Origin: an uncultured Veillonella sp.
Lineage (GTDB): Bacteria > Bacillota > Negativicutes > Veillonellales > Veillonellaceae
Assembly (NCBI RefSeq): GCF_934190855.1
Contig: NZ_CAKPTN010000014.1
Coordinates: 1 to 20,713 of the forward strand
Length of the DNA: 20,713 nt
Direction of reading: 5' to 3'
The translations under genes and the position numbers were made by a program. Shown piece by piece: positions 1-7,002 of the stretch. How positions within the stretch are numbered: the stretch's first letter is position 1; every line of letters begins with the position of its first letter. The notes beneath the pieces were generated by a model. It worked only from the letters and a program-made list of their open reading frames with translations, did not search any database and had not been told where the DNA came from.

Positions 1-101
1 CCATGGCTATAATCAAAAGCCGGTACAGATGTAGGCACTTGATCACGGCCTAATGCACGAGATAAACGTGCAACAAATTGATTACGTTTAACTTCATCCA
101 T
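1..101 (-). CDS. lutC: LutC, lactate utilization protein C (N-terminal part, cut by window edge)
   Basis: Only the first 33 codons are present; the gene runs off the left edge. The protein starts MDEVKRNQFVARLSRALGRD, which resembles the start of LutC/YkgG-type LUD-domain proteins. The ATG overlaps the lutB stop codon by one base (TAATG), and an AAGGAG site lies 8 bases upstream inside lutB, so the two are probably translationally coupled. LutC is the third subunit of the LutABC complex, which oxidises L-lactate to pyruvate. The assignment rests mostly on position after lutA and lutB, because too little sequence is visible to show the LUD domain. Confidence 0.8.
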   Translation of the reverse strand, partial: MDEVKRNQFVARLSRALGRDQVPTSVPAFDYSH

Positions 102-1546
102 TATTTTTTCTCCTTTTTCTTGTTCTTTTCATGCTCAGCATACAAATCACGGAATTTCTTGAACTTCAATGTACCCATTTCTTTGGATTTAGTCCAGCCA
201 TTCATAACTGGAACAGCTTGAGTCCATGTAGGCATATTGCCTTCTTTGTTACTAATCAAGTTCATGCCGATAGCACCAGCTTTTGTACCAAGATCGAACA
301 ATGTGGAGTTGCCGAACATCTTAGCAGCTGCAGTGAAGATAGCTTCTTCAGCTTTTGGACGAGTTTTTTCGATGTCAGCCATAATGTGACGGTGTTCCAT
401 CAACAACTCATGCAATGGAATAGCTACTGGACAGTTTTCTGTACATGCACCGCACAATGTGGAAGCGTATGGAAGATCGCCTGCTACTTCGTAACCTTTG
501 AACAATGGAGTCAATACAGCACCCATTGGACCTGGATATACGGAGCCATAACCGTGACCAGAAACGTGACGGTATACAGGACAGATATTCATACATGCAC
601 CACAACGGATACAACGAAGCATTTCTTGGAATGTACCACCCAAGATACCGGAACGACCGTTGTCGATGATGATGATATGAGTTTCTTCAGGACCGTCAGC
701 TTCACCAGCGCGAGCAGGACCAGTCATCATGGAGAAGTAGTTGGAGATTTTAGCACCTACTGCGGAGCGGTTCAACATTTCCATCATAACGTCAAGAGCT
801 TTGAAGTCAGGAACGATACGCTCAGTACCTAAGAAGATCAATTGAGTCTTAGGAATGGAGCTAGCCATACGACCGTTACCTTCGTTGGAAACGATAGTAC
901 AAGTACCGGACTCAGCTACCGCAAAGTTACAACCGTTAACGCCTACGTCAGCTTTCAAGAAGCGCTCACGTACATAACCACGTACGAAGTGTGTCATTTC
1001 TGTAGGGTTTTCAGTACCTGTGTAACCTAATTTTTCAGCGAAGATTTCGCGGATTTTGTTACGTTCAAAGTGAAGACCTGGTACTACGATGTGAGATGGT
1101 GGGCTTACTGCAGTTTGCAAAATGAATTCAGCCAAGTCAGTTTCGTTTACTTCGATACCAGCTGCTTCTAATACTTCGTTCAAACCAATTTCTTCAGTTA
1201 AGATAGTTTTGGATTTTACGATCATTTTAGCTTCGCGTTGACGAAGGATATCTAAAGCGATTTGAGTTGCTTCTTTATCATCGAATGCAAAGTGAACTTT
1301 AGAACCAGCTTTTTCTGCGTTTTCAGCAAATTGATTTACATAGTAATCCAAATGATTAAGTACGTGATCGCGAATTTCAGCTGCTTCAGCGCGGAAATCT
1401 AACCATTCAGGAACATCCGCAACTACTGTATTACGTTTATCATAAAACACGTCTTGTGCTTTTTTGATAGCTGCAACTTTGAAATCGTCAGCCAAACATT
1501 CTTGTATACGTGTTTTATAGGGGCGATTGTCATATATAAGTGCCAT
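101..1546 (-). CDS. lutB: LutB, L-lactate oxidation iron-sulfur protein
   Basis: The 481-aa protein is close to the usual LutB length (about 475). The N-terminal two thirds look like a LUD domain. A ferredoxin-like double cluster region follows: C312, C315, C318 and C322 (CIRCGACMNICP), then C365, C368 and C372 (CGACTENCP). These should bind two [4Fe-4S] clusters that pass electrons from lactate oxidation. The protein is cytoplasmic, with no signal peptide. The start is supported by AAGGAGGA about 5 bases upstream, a site that overlaps the lutA stop codon, so lutA and lutB are cotranscribed with a 12-bp gap. In a lactate-fermenting Veillonella-like organism this complex would be a main entry point for lactate. 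The family call is firm; the exact electron acceptor is not visible. Confidence 0.95.
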   Translation of the reverse strand: MALIYDNRPYKTRIQECLADDFKVAAIKKAQDVFYDKRNTVVADVPEWLDFRAEAAEIRDHVLNHLDYYVNQFAENAEKAGSKVHFAFDDKEATQIALDILRQREAKMIVKSKTILTEEIGLNEVLEAAGIEVNETDLAEFILQTAVSPPSHIVVPGLHFERNKIREIFAEKLGYTGTENPTEMTHFVRGYVRERFLKADVGVNGCNFAVAESGTCTIVSNEGNGRMASSIPKTQLIFLGTERIVPDFKALDVMMEMLNRSAVGAKISNYFSMMTGPARAGEADGPEETHIIIIDNGRSGILGGTFQEMLRCIRCGACMNICPVYRHVSGHGYGSVYPGPMGAVLTPLFKGYEVAGDLPYASTLCGACTENCPVAIPLHELLMEHRHIMADIEKTRPKAEEAIFTAAAKMFGNSTLFDLGTKAGAIGMNLISNKEGNMPTWTQAVPVMNGWTKSKEMGTLKFKKFRDLYAEHEKNKKKEKK

Positions 1547-1558
1547 GTCGTCTCCTCC

Positions 1559-2296
1559 TTAACGGCAGTTTAAGATTTCAGCAATATGCATTACTTTGAT
1601 ACGGCGATCGATTTCGCCTTCTTTATGAAGACGATCAAGCATACCAGCGATGTTCATCAAGCACGCTTGGTCAGAACCGGAAATAACGTTAGCACCTGTG
1701 CTAGCAATTTCCAATGCCTTTTCGCGTGTCATAACTTCACTAATTTCAGGGTTTTTAACGGAGAAAGTACCGCCGAAACCACAGCAACGGTCTGCACGTG
1801 GTAATTCGATCAAGTTGATATCTTTAACATTTTTAAGGAGTTTGAAAGGAGGCTCTTTAATGCCCATCAAACGAGTTACGTGGCAAGATGTGTGGTATGT
1901 AACGGAGTCGTTGAAACGAGCGCCTACATCTTCAACACCTAATACGTCAGTAATAAATTGAGTGAACTCGTAAATTTTGCCGCTCAATCGTTCTGCACGT
2001 GCCAACCACTCAGGTTGATCTTTCAAGAAATGATGATATTCATCGCGGATTGCAAATGCGCAAGATCCGGACATGCTGACTACATATTCAGCGTTCTCGA
2101 AGCATTCGATTGTGTTCTTAATAGCGTCCATAGCCGCTTCATTGTAACCAGAGTTAGTGAACATTTGGCCACAACATACTTGTTTCTTAGGAACTACGAG
2201 CTCGCAACCTAATCTTTCAAGTACTTCTACACCAGCCATGCCTACATGTGGGTAGAACATGTCAATCAAACACTGTTGGAAAAGATGAATTTTCAT
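1559..2296 (-). CDS. lutA: LutA, (Fe-S)-binding CCG-domain protein of lactate oxidation
   Basis: The 245-aa protein has two cysteine-rich CCG repeats, with CCG at residues 41-43 (VCCGQMF) and 171-173 (RCCGFGG). Further conserved-looking cysteines are C9, C79 and C138. This is the heterodisulfide-reductase-D-like architecture of LutA/YkgE, which binds an Fe-S cofactor and works with LutB and LutC to oxidise L-lactate to pyruvate. It is the first gene of the lut operon, with lutB 12 bp downstream. The ATG is preceded by a modest GAGGA site. A glycolate oxidase GlcF-like role is less likely, because the neighbours are LutB and LutC. Confidence 0.95.
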   Translation of the reverse strand: MKIHLFQQCLIDMFYPHVGMAGVEVLERLGCELVVPKKQVCCGQMFTNSGYNEAAMDAIKNTIECFENAEYVVSMSGSCAFAIRDEYHHFLKDQPEWLARAERLSGKIYEFTQFITDVLGVEDVGARFNDSVTYHTSCHVTRLMGIKEPPFKLLKNVKDINLIELPRADRCCGFGGTFSVKNPEISEVMTREKALEIASTGANVISGSDQACLMNIAGMLDRLHKEGEIDRRIKVMHIAEILNCR

Positions 2297-2345
2297 ATTA
2301 TCGTCCTCGTCTTTTCTAGTACTTAACCTAATAAAAAATTTTGAT

Positions 2346-2355
2346 ATGTATACGT
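2346..2355. promoter_or_regulatory. Possible operator, GTATAC-centred dyad before lutA
   Basis: ATGTATACGT has a perfect GTATAC core with one mismatched flank pair. It lies in the lutA leader, 50 bp upstream of the ATG and downstream of the candidate promoter. GTATAC-centred palindromes are typical of operators for FCD-type GntR regulators. The hexamer alone is expected several times by chance in a window this size, so the call is weak. Confidence 0.25.
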
Positions 2356-2449
2356 TATGGCAAGAATGCTAGTGAAAGTTTTTCAATAATTTTCTGCCCG
2401 AAACATTACTTATGCTTTCAAATAAATATTCAAAAGCTTTATCGATATA

Positions 2450-2479
2450 ATTATAAATTAATCCTATAGAAAATGTCCA
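2450..2479 (-). promoter_or_regulatory. Candidate sigma-70 promoter for lutABC
   Basis: On the minus strand, TGGACA (2479-2474) lies 18 bases upstream of TATAAT (2455-2450). That matches 5/6 and 6/6 of the sigma-A consensus. It would give a leader of roughly 145 nt before lutA. The surrounding DNA is very AT-rich, so a chance match is possible. Confidence 0.45.
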
Positions 2480-2773
2480 AAGAATTGCTATATTCGTATG
2501 TACCCTTTTAAATTTTATACTCTTATGACTTTTTGTAATAACAAACATTGTTTTTTATCACATGTATTAGTTTATTTATCAATTTTTCTTGTAAAAGCTA
2601 TATAAAACCTAGATTTTGGGAATGTTTATCATTTTGCATTTTTAAAGTTCAAAAAATCCAATTTCTACCGTAATTCATCGTATTTTTACTTAAACAACAG
2701 TAGAATTTCTAATTCATGTAAATTTTATCCTTATATATTACATTTTCTTATAGTAGAGTATAAATTTAAAAAG

Positions 2774-2782
2774 TGTTATAAT
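2774..2782 (+). promoter_or_regulatory. Extended -10 promoter of the first SLH gene
   Basis: TGTTATAAT combines a perfect TATAAT with the extended -10 TG. A weak -35 (TAGAGT, 3/6) sits at 2754-2759 with a 17-bp spacer. Transcription would begin about 30 bases before the AAGGAG ribosome site at 2807-2812. Confidence 0.55.
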
Positions 2783-2821
2783 TTATTTTATATAAGTATA
2801 GTTTGAAAGGAGCCTTTTTCA

Positions 2822-4504
2822 ATGAAACTAAATAAATTATCTTTGTCCTTGGCAATCACATTGGCCCTTGGTTCCACATTCGGCATGGCTCACGCTGAAA
2901 CAACCGCGGCACATACAAAAACAAAAGCAACAACAGTAACAAATACACAAGCTAAAGCAACTCCTGCGAAAGCGACAACTGCTAAAACAACTGCAAAAGC
3001 AGATACTAAGGTAGAAACTAAAGCTACAGCTACCAAAGCTGAAACTAAAGCTATGGAAACTAAACCAGCTGCAACGGAAAAAGCTACTGAAGCAAAAGCT
3101 GAAGTTAAGCCAGCTGCAAAAACAACAGAAGCTAAAACAACTACTAAAGCTAAAGAAACATTGCCAGCAGGCGTGTACACAGACACAAAAGACAATTGGG
3201 CACGCGATGCAATTCAAGCAATGTCTCAAGCTGGTTACCTTTCCGGTTACTCTGACAATACTTTCAAACCTAGCGCTCAAATTACACGTGAACAAGCAGC
3301 CGCTATTTACGGTAAAGTGTTGCAACACAACTTAAACGAACAAGAATTAGCTGATATTGTAACTAAAGAAGCGTCCACTTCCTACTCTGACGTAGAAGCA
3401 GATCGTTGGTCTAACTCCGCAATTAAATTGGTTAGCGCTGCAGGTGTTATGCAAGGCACCTCAAAAACAGCTTTCACACCTAGCAAAACTATGAACCGTG
3501 AAGAGTTTGTTGCCTCCGCTGCTAGCTTAGCCAAAAAATTAAATATTACAACTCCTGTGAAAACAGAAAAAGTAACGTTTAAAGATGAAGATAGCATTTC
3601 TTTAGATTATGTGGCAGATATTAACTACATGGCACAACGCGGCATCGTAGCATCTGGCGCAACAGAAAGCTTTAATCCTAAACAACCTGTAACTAGAGCA
3701 CAAGCGGCTACAATTTTGAACCGCATGCTTAACGGTGCTGGCCTTGCTACACCAAAACATGCTGCACCTGAAGCTAAGGCTGAAACAACTGTAAAAGAAG
3801 ATACTAAAAAAGTAGAAAAAGCAGTTGAAAAAGATGTATCTAAAGTAAGTAAAGATGCAAAAAAAGAGGTAGCTAAAGTAGATAAAGATGCTAAAAAAGA
3901 CGCTGCAAAAGCTGATAAAGCGGTAAAAGAAGATGCTAAAAAAGCTGAAAAAGCTGCCAAAGCGGATGCTAAAAAAGTAGAAAAAGACGTAAAAAACAAT
4001 AAAAACGAAGCAGTAGCACAAAAAACTGAACCTACTCGCACAGTTCGCCCTGTTCGTCGCAGTACTTTAAAAGCACTTGATCAAAAACAACAATCCTCCT
4101 TGGAAGACAAAGTATTTGTAGAGTTAAATAAAACTTACAAAACACCAGAAGCTTTTCAAGATTACGGCGTAATGTACTGGCGTGACAACCAATTACACGT
4201 TGCGTTGAAAACAGATAGCGATATTTCCACAGTGAAAGCTAACCTTGCTTCCCGTGGTGATTCCACTGTTAACAACTACGTTGTAGTTGAACCATCCCAA
4301 TACAGCCAAACTGAATACGATGCAATCGATGCGAACTTCCGCAACTACTACAACAAAAACGAAAAAGCTGGCACAATCTTAGCTACATTCCCTGATGTAG
4401 AAAACAACCAACTTTACGCTGTAGTATCCACTGCATCTAAAGACACTCAACAAGGAATCTCTAAATTATTCGGTTCCAAAGTAAAAATGACAGTAAAACG
4501 CTAA
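2822..4504 (+). CDS. Exported SLH-domain protein with Lys/Ala 11-residue repeats and a novel C-terminal domain
   Basis: The 560-aa protein has a signal peptide (residues 1-25, cleavage after AHA). A Thr/Ala/Lys-rich low-complexity linker (26-112) follows. Then come three SLH domains at about 118-168, 188-240 and 252-303, with the usual ITREQ, MNREE and VTRAQ motifs. Residues 320-392 are a charged region of 11-residue repeats such as KDAKKEVAKVD and KDAKKDAAKAD, predicted to be helical. Residues 412-560 form a folded-looking domain shared with the next gene. In Veillonella relatives, SLH domains bind polyamine-modified peptidoglycan, so this is probably a periplasmic or cell-wall-bound structural protein. 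It has no beta-barrel and so is not an OmpM porin. The ATG has AAGGAG 9 bases upstream. Its exact function is unknown. Confidence 0.9.
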   Translation: MKLNKLSLSLAITLALGSTFGMAHAETTAAHTKTKATTVTNTQAKATPAKATTAKTTAKADTKVETKATATKAETKAMETKPAATEKATEAKAEVKPAAKTTEAKTTTKAKETLPAGVYTDTKDNWARDAIQAMSQAGYLSGYSDNTFKPSAQITREQAAAIYGKVLQHNLNEQELADIVTKEASTSYSDVEADRWSNSAIKLVSAAGVMQGTSKTAFTPSKTMNREEFVASAASLAKKLNITTPVKTEKVTFKDEDSISLDYVADINYMAQRGIVASGATESFNPKQPVTRAQAATILNRMLNGAGLATPKHAAPEAKAETTVKEDTKKVEKAVEKDVSKVSKDAKKEVAKVDKDAKKDAAKADKAVKEDAKKAEKAAKADAKKVEKDVKNNKNEAVAQKTEPTRTVRPVRRSTLKALDQKQQSSLEDKVFVELNKTYKTPEAFQDYGVMYWRDNQLHVALKTDSDISTVKANLASRGDSTVNNYVVVEPSQYSQTEYDAIDANFRNYYNKNEKAGTILATFPDVENNQLYAVVSTASKDTQQGISKLFGSKVKMTVKR

Positions 4505-4527
4505 TCGGCGTTACACTCAACCAGCCA

Positions 4528-4565
4528 AGGCAGCGTATACTCGATAGTATTACGCTGCTTTGTTG
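4528..4565 (+). terminator. Rho-independent terminator after first SLH gene
   Basis: GCAGCGTA (4530-4537) pairs with TACGCTGC (4551-4558). An inner TACT/AGTA extension and a CGAT loop lengthen the stem, and TTTGTTG follows. It lies about 25 bp after the stop codon. Confidence 0.7.
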
Positions 4566-4685
4566 TATATCACTATGCATGCTCCATTTGACTATATTAC
4601 GATGAATATAGATTTTTATGCTGGTGAAAGTTTATATTCTACGGCTATCGAGCGTTAGCCTTTACCATGATTAGGAAGGATTTTT

Positions 4686-5951
4686 ATGTACAAGAATACC
4701 CCTTACGCATTACGTGCCCTCGTTTTAGGCACATTATTAGCTGCTACAGGCCTTGGTTTTGCCTCTGCCAACACAACAACTACGACTAATGCTCCTACAA
4801 CTACAAACGCAACACCTGTAGTTGTAAACAAATCTATTGGTACGCCACAAGACATCCAAAAGATTCGCGCCCACATCTTCAGTGATGTACCTAGCGATTT
4901 TTGGGCAGCAAACTCCATTAGTACTGTAACAAAAGCAAATCTAATGAAAGGTTACTCTGACGGCACATTCCGACCTAATCAACCTATGACTCGTGAAGAA
5001 GTAGCAGCGCTATTCAACAATATCACTGATGATGGTACAGCAGCCTTTTTATCTAGCAAATTTAAAGATATTACATCTGACCGTTGGTCTGCTCTTGCCA
5101 TCGAGTCCGTAGCTCGTAAAAACATCATCAGCGGTTATGGCGACGAAACATATAAACCAGAAAAATACATGTCTCGCCAAGAATTTGCCGTAGTTGCAGA
5201 TAACTACCTCCACTACTTAGGCTATACTACAGAGGATCCAACAGCCCTCGATAATATTGCTTACGGAGACCAAAAATTCGTAGCACCTTGGGCTCAAGAT
5301 GCAGTTCGTGAACTTGCATCCCTTGGATTCACACTCTATACGCCGGGTACATTATTTAACCCTGAAAAATACATAACCCGTGCAGAGGCTGCTGAAATTG
5401 CGTACCGCATGACACAAACTGAACAATCTCTTGCGTTCCACAACACATTATTTAAACAACAAGTGGAAAATAAGACGGCTAATATCATTAGCAAAGCTTT
5501 AAGCTATAATAATGACTTCACAAAATTCCGTCAGGATGGTGCCCTTTTCTGGGAAGCAGGTCAATTACATGCATCCTTAACAGATCAAAAGAAAGCTGAC
5601 CTCGTTACTAACGCTATCGCACAGGCTCATGATCCACAGTTGGATAGAGCAGTAGTTGTAGCAAAAGGTAAATTGAACCAAGAACAACTAGAGGATTATC
5701 AATCCGATGCTATTTCCCTTTATCAGGAAAAGGAACCACAAGGAAAGATTATCTCCATCGCGCCAAATACTGATACGAGTGCCCTTCTCATTACCGTTGA
5801 TTCTATTCAAAAACCAACGCTAAAAGCATTTAAAAAGAAATTTGGTGAGAAAGTATTCTTACAACTACCACCAGAACCTCTGACAAATACAAATGGCGCT
5901 ATTCAATTCCCATTGCCTCCACGCGTAAATTATTACAACGACAAACAATAA
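4686..5951 (+). CDS. Exported SLH-domain protein, paralogue of the upstream gene
   Basis: The 421-aa protein has a signal peptide (about 1-28) and a short Thr/Asn-rich linker. Three SLH domains sit at about 64-112, 126-178 and 195-243, with motifs MTREE, MSRQE and ITRAE. The C-terminal domain (about 246-393) aligns with residues 412-560 of the upstream protein: GALFWEAGQLHASL against GVMYWRDNQLHVAL, followed by a VVV strand and a final helix ending KFGEKV/LFGSKV. A proline-rich tail follows (394-421). It lacks the Lys-rich helical region of its paralogue. It is likely a peptidoglycan-bound envelope protein. The ATG follows GGAAGGA by 5 bases. The two genes lie 181 bp apart with a terminator between them, so each probably has its own promoter. 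Confidence 0.9.
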   Translation: MYKNTPYALRALVLGTLLAATGLGFASANTTTTTNAPTTTNATPVVVNKSIGTPQDIQKIRAHIFSDVPSDFWAANSISTVTKANLMKGYSDGTFRPNQPMTREEVAALFNNITDDGTAAFLSSKFKDITSDRWSALAIESVARKNIISGYGDETYKPEKYMSRQEFAVVADNYLHYLGYTTEDPTALDNIAYGDQKFVAPWAQDAVRELASLGFTLYTPGTLFNPEKYITRAEAAEIAYRMTQTEQSLAFHNTLFKQQVENKTANIISKALSYNNDFTKFRQDGALFWEAGQLHASLTDQKKADLVTNAIAQAHDPQLDRAVVVAKGKLNQEQLEDYQSDAISLYQEKEPQGKIISIAPNTDTSALLITVDSIQKPTLKAFKKKFGEKVFLQLPPEPLTNTNGAIQFPLPPRVNYYNDKQ

Positions 5952-5964
5952 TACGAGAAACCTT

Positions 5965-5990
5965 AAAAAGCCGTGTTTACACGGCTTTTT
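5965..5990 (+). terminator. Terminator after second SLH gene
   Basis: An 11-bp stem AAAAAGCCGTG / CACGGCTTTTT with a TTTA loop and terminal T run lies 14 bp after the stop codon. It is symmetric enough to work on both strands. Confidence 0.85.
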
Positions 5991-6025
5991 ATTATGCCTA
6001 AATGCATTGTGCCAAGTTTGACTAA

Positions 6026-6059
6026 CATTGCATAAAAGTCTCCATTGCATAAAAATCTC
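6026..6059. repeat. Tandem 17-bp direct duplication
   Basis: CATTGCATAAAAGTCTC (6026-6042) is followed directly by CATTGCATAAAAATCTC (6043-6059), identical at 16 of 17 positions. It lies between two convergent terminators, so it is most likely a neutral local duplication. Confidence 0.8.
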
Positions 6060-6064
6060 TGCAA

Positions 6065-6096
6065 AAAAGAACCGCCCCCAAAGGAGCGGTTCTTTT
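6065..6096 (-). terminator. Terminator of the OPT/DUF3298 operon
   Basis: AAAAGAACCGC (6065-6075) pairs with GCGGTTCTTTT (6086-6096). Read on the minus strand, the stem runs into a T-rich tail. A weaker 7-bp hairpin (AATCGAA/TTCGATT, 6125-6147) lies directly after the stop codon. Confidence 0.8.
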
Positions 6097-6148
6097 GACA
6101 TTAAACAGCTGTTACTATACACACAATCGAATTCACACAGTTCGATTA

Positions 6149-6991
6149 TTATTTTGTTACATCATTTTGGCGGTCACGTAAGTTACCAACTGGTACATAT
6201 ACTGTGCCTGCACTGTGAATTGTATCCACATCTTGTTGCAAGATCATTACAACGGAATAATCATCAGTTGTGTAGAACTCAGTAGGCATTTTGTCGATAT
6301 TTACATCGCCACCTAATTTGTCTTTCACCTCTTGATTATTATTAATAGCATTCACTAACTCTTTTTTGTTAAGACCACCAAGGTCATACAAGGACAATTG
6401 ACGACCTGTTGTAGTGTTGAAAGTGAAGCCTTTTACATAGTTCACACCATTTGCATCGCGATCACGCATTGTATATGTGTGAATCAACACGCTGAGAATG
6501 CCATTTTTATCTGTTTTAACATCGTAGTACATCACTACATTTGTTTTATCAGCTTCTTTAGCATTTAATTTCTCTACGTCATTTTGTACTTTAGCAACAT
6601 ACTTTTTGATAGTTGTATTGATTGCTTTTTCTACAGTTGGGCTAACGGATTTAACCTCTGGGAATACTAAGTCCAAATGATCTGTAGTGGATTCCACAGG
6701 AGATACTCCCACCTCTTTACGGTCCATATAACGGTCCGCATTTGGTGCTACTACCTCAACTACATTGCGGTCAACTTTAGATGCTTCAGAGCGCAATGCA
6801 CGATTTTGCTCTGGAGTAGCAGTGCTAGAGATACGACGTGTTAAATCGTTGCGACTTACTTTATTCGTATCAGCTTGAGCCGCTTGCACTGTTGCAGTGT
6901 CTTTTGTTACAGGAATTGCTTCGCTTGCTGCAAAGGATACTACTGGCAATGCAGCAGCCATCATGATGAGTACAGACTGTTTTAATTTCAT
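6149..6991 (-). CDS. Exported DUF3298/RsiV-like protein
   Basis: The 280-aa protein has a signal peptide (residues 1-22, cleavage near SFA-AS) without a lipobox cysteine. Residues 100-275 fit the DUF4163/DUF3298 fold seen in the RsiV ectodomain: a KxxxPTVEKAINTTI helix, the pair FNTTTGRQLSLYDL, and a terminal VYVPVGNL strand typical of DUF3298. Unlike RsiV there is no N-terminal anti-sigma segment or transmembrane anchor, so it should be free in the periplasm. It begins 11 bp after the OPT transporter stop codon, with an AAGAGG ribosome site overlapping that stop, so the two are cotranscribed and probably coupled. Its job is unknown; binding of a ligand related to the transporter is an inference. 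Confidence 0.75.
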   Translation of the reverse strand: MKLKQSVLIMMAAALPVVSFAASEAIPVTKDTATVQAAQADTNKVSRNDLTRRISSTATPEQNRALRSEASKVDRNVVEVVAPNADRYMDRKEVGVSPVESTTDHLDLVFPEVKSVSPTVEKAINTTIKKYVAKVQNDVEKLNAKEADKTNVVMYYDVKTDKNGILSVLIHTYTMRDRDANGVNYVKGFTFNTTTGRQLSLYDLGGLNKKELVNAINNNQEVKDKLGGDVNIDKMPTEFYTTDDYSVVMILQQDVDTIHSAGTVYVPVGNLRDRQNDVTK

Positions 6992-7002
6992 TGTTTAACC
7001 TC

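Larger units (their letters stand above)
2297..2821. other. 525-bp AT-rich intergenic region between divergent lutA and SLH gene
   Basis: No convincing coding sequence was found on either strand. The stretch is extremely A+T-rich with homopolymer runs. It contains the candidate lut promoter and GTATAC dyad on the lutA side, and an extended -10 promoter on the SLH side. I see no hairpin long enough to be a terminator or riboswitch in the middle 250 bp, but AT-rich UP elements or binding sites could be hidden here. Confidence 0.6.

Noticed and set aside
131..832. Plus-strand 233-aa open frame opposite lutB
   Set aside because: It has no ribosome site and its Cys/His/Thr-rich composition is unlike a real protein. 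lutB on the other strand is certain.
1503..1510. TGTATACG inside the start of lutB as another GTATAC operator
   Set aside because: It lies within coding sequence with no symmetric flanks, and the hexamer is expected several times by chance.
2837..3328. Long minus-strand open frames opposite the first SLH gene, also at 3602-4041
   Set aside because: They mirror the Ala/Lys/Thr-rich repeats of the plus-strand gene, giving Cys/Phe/Ser- or Val/Ala-rich translations with no ribosome sites. They are shadows.
4588..4616. Promoter starting with TTGACT before the second SLH gene
   Set aside because: The -35 is good but no acceptable -10 lies 16-18 bp downstream, so I do not list it.
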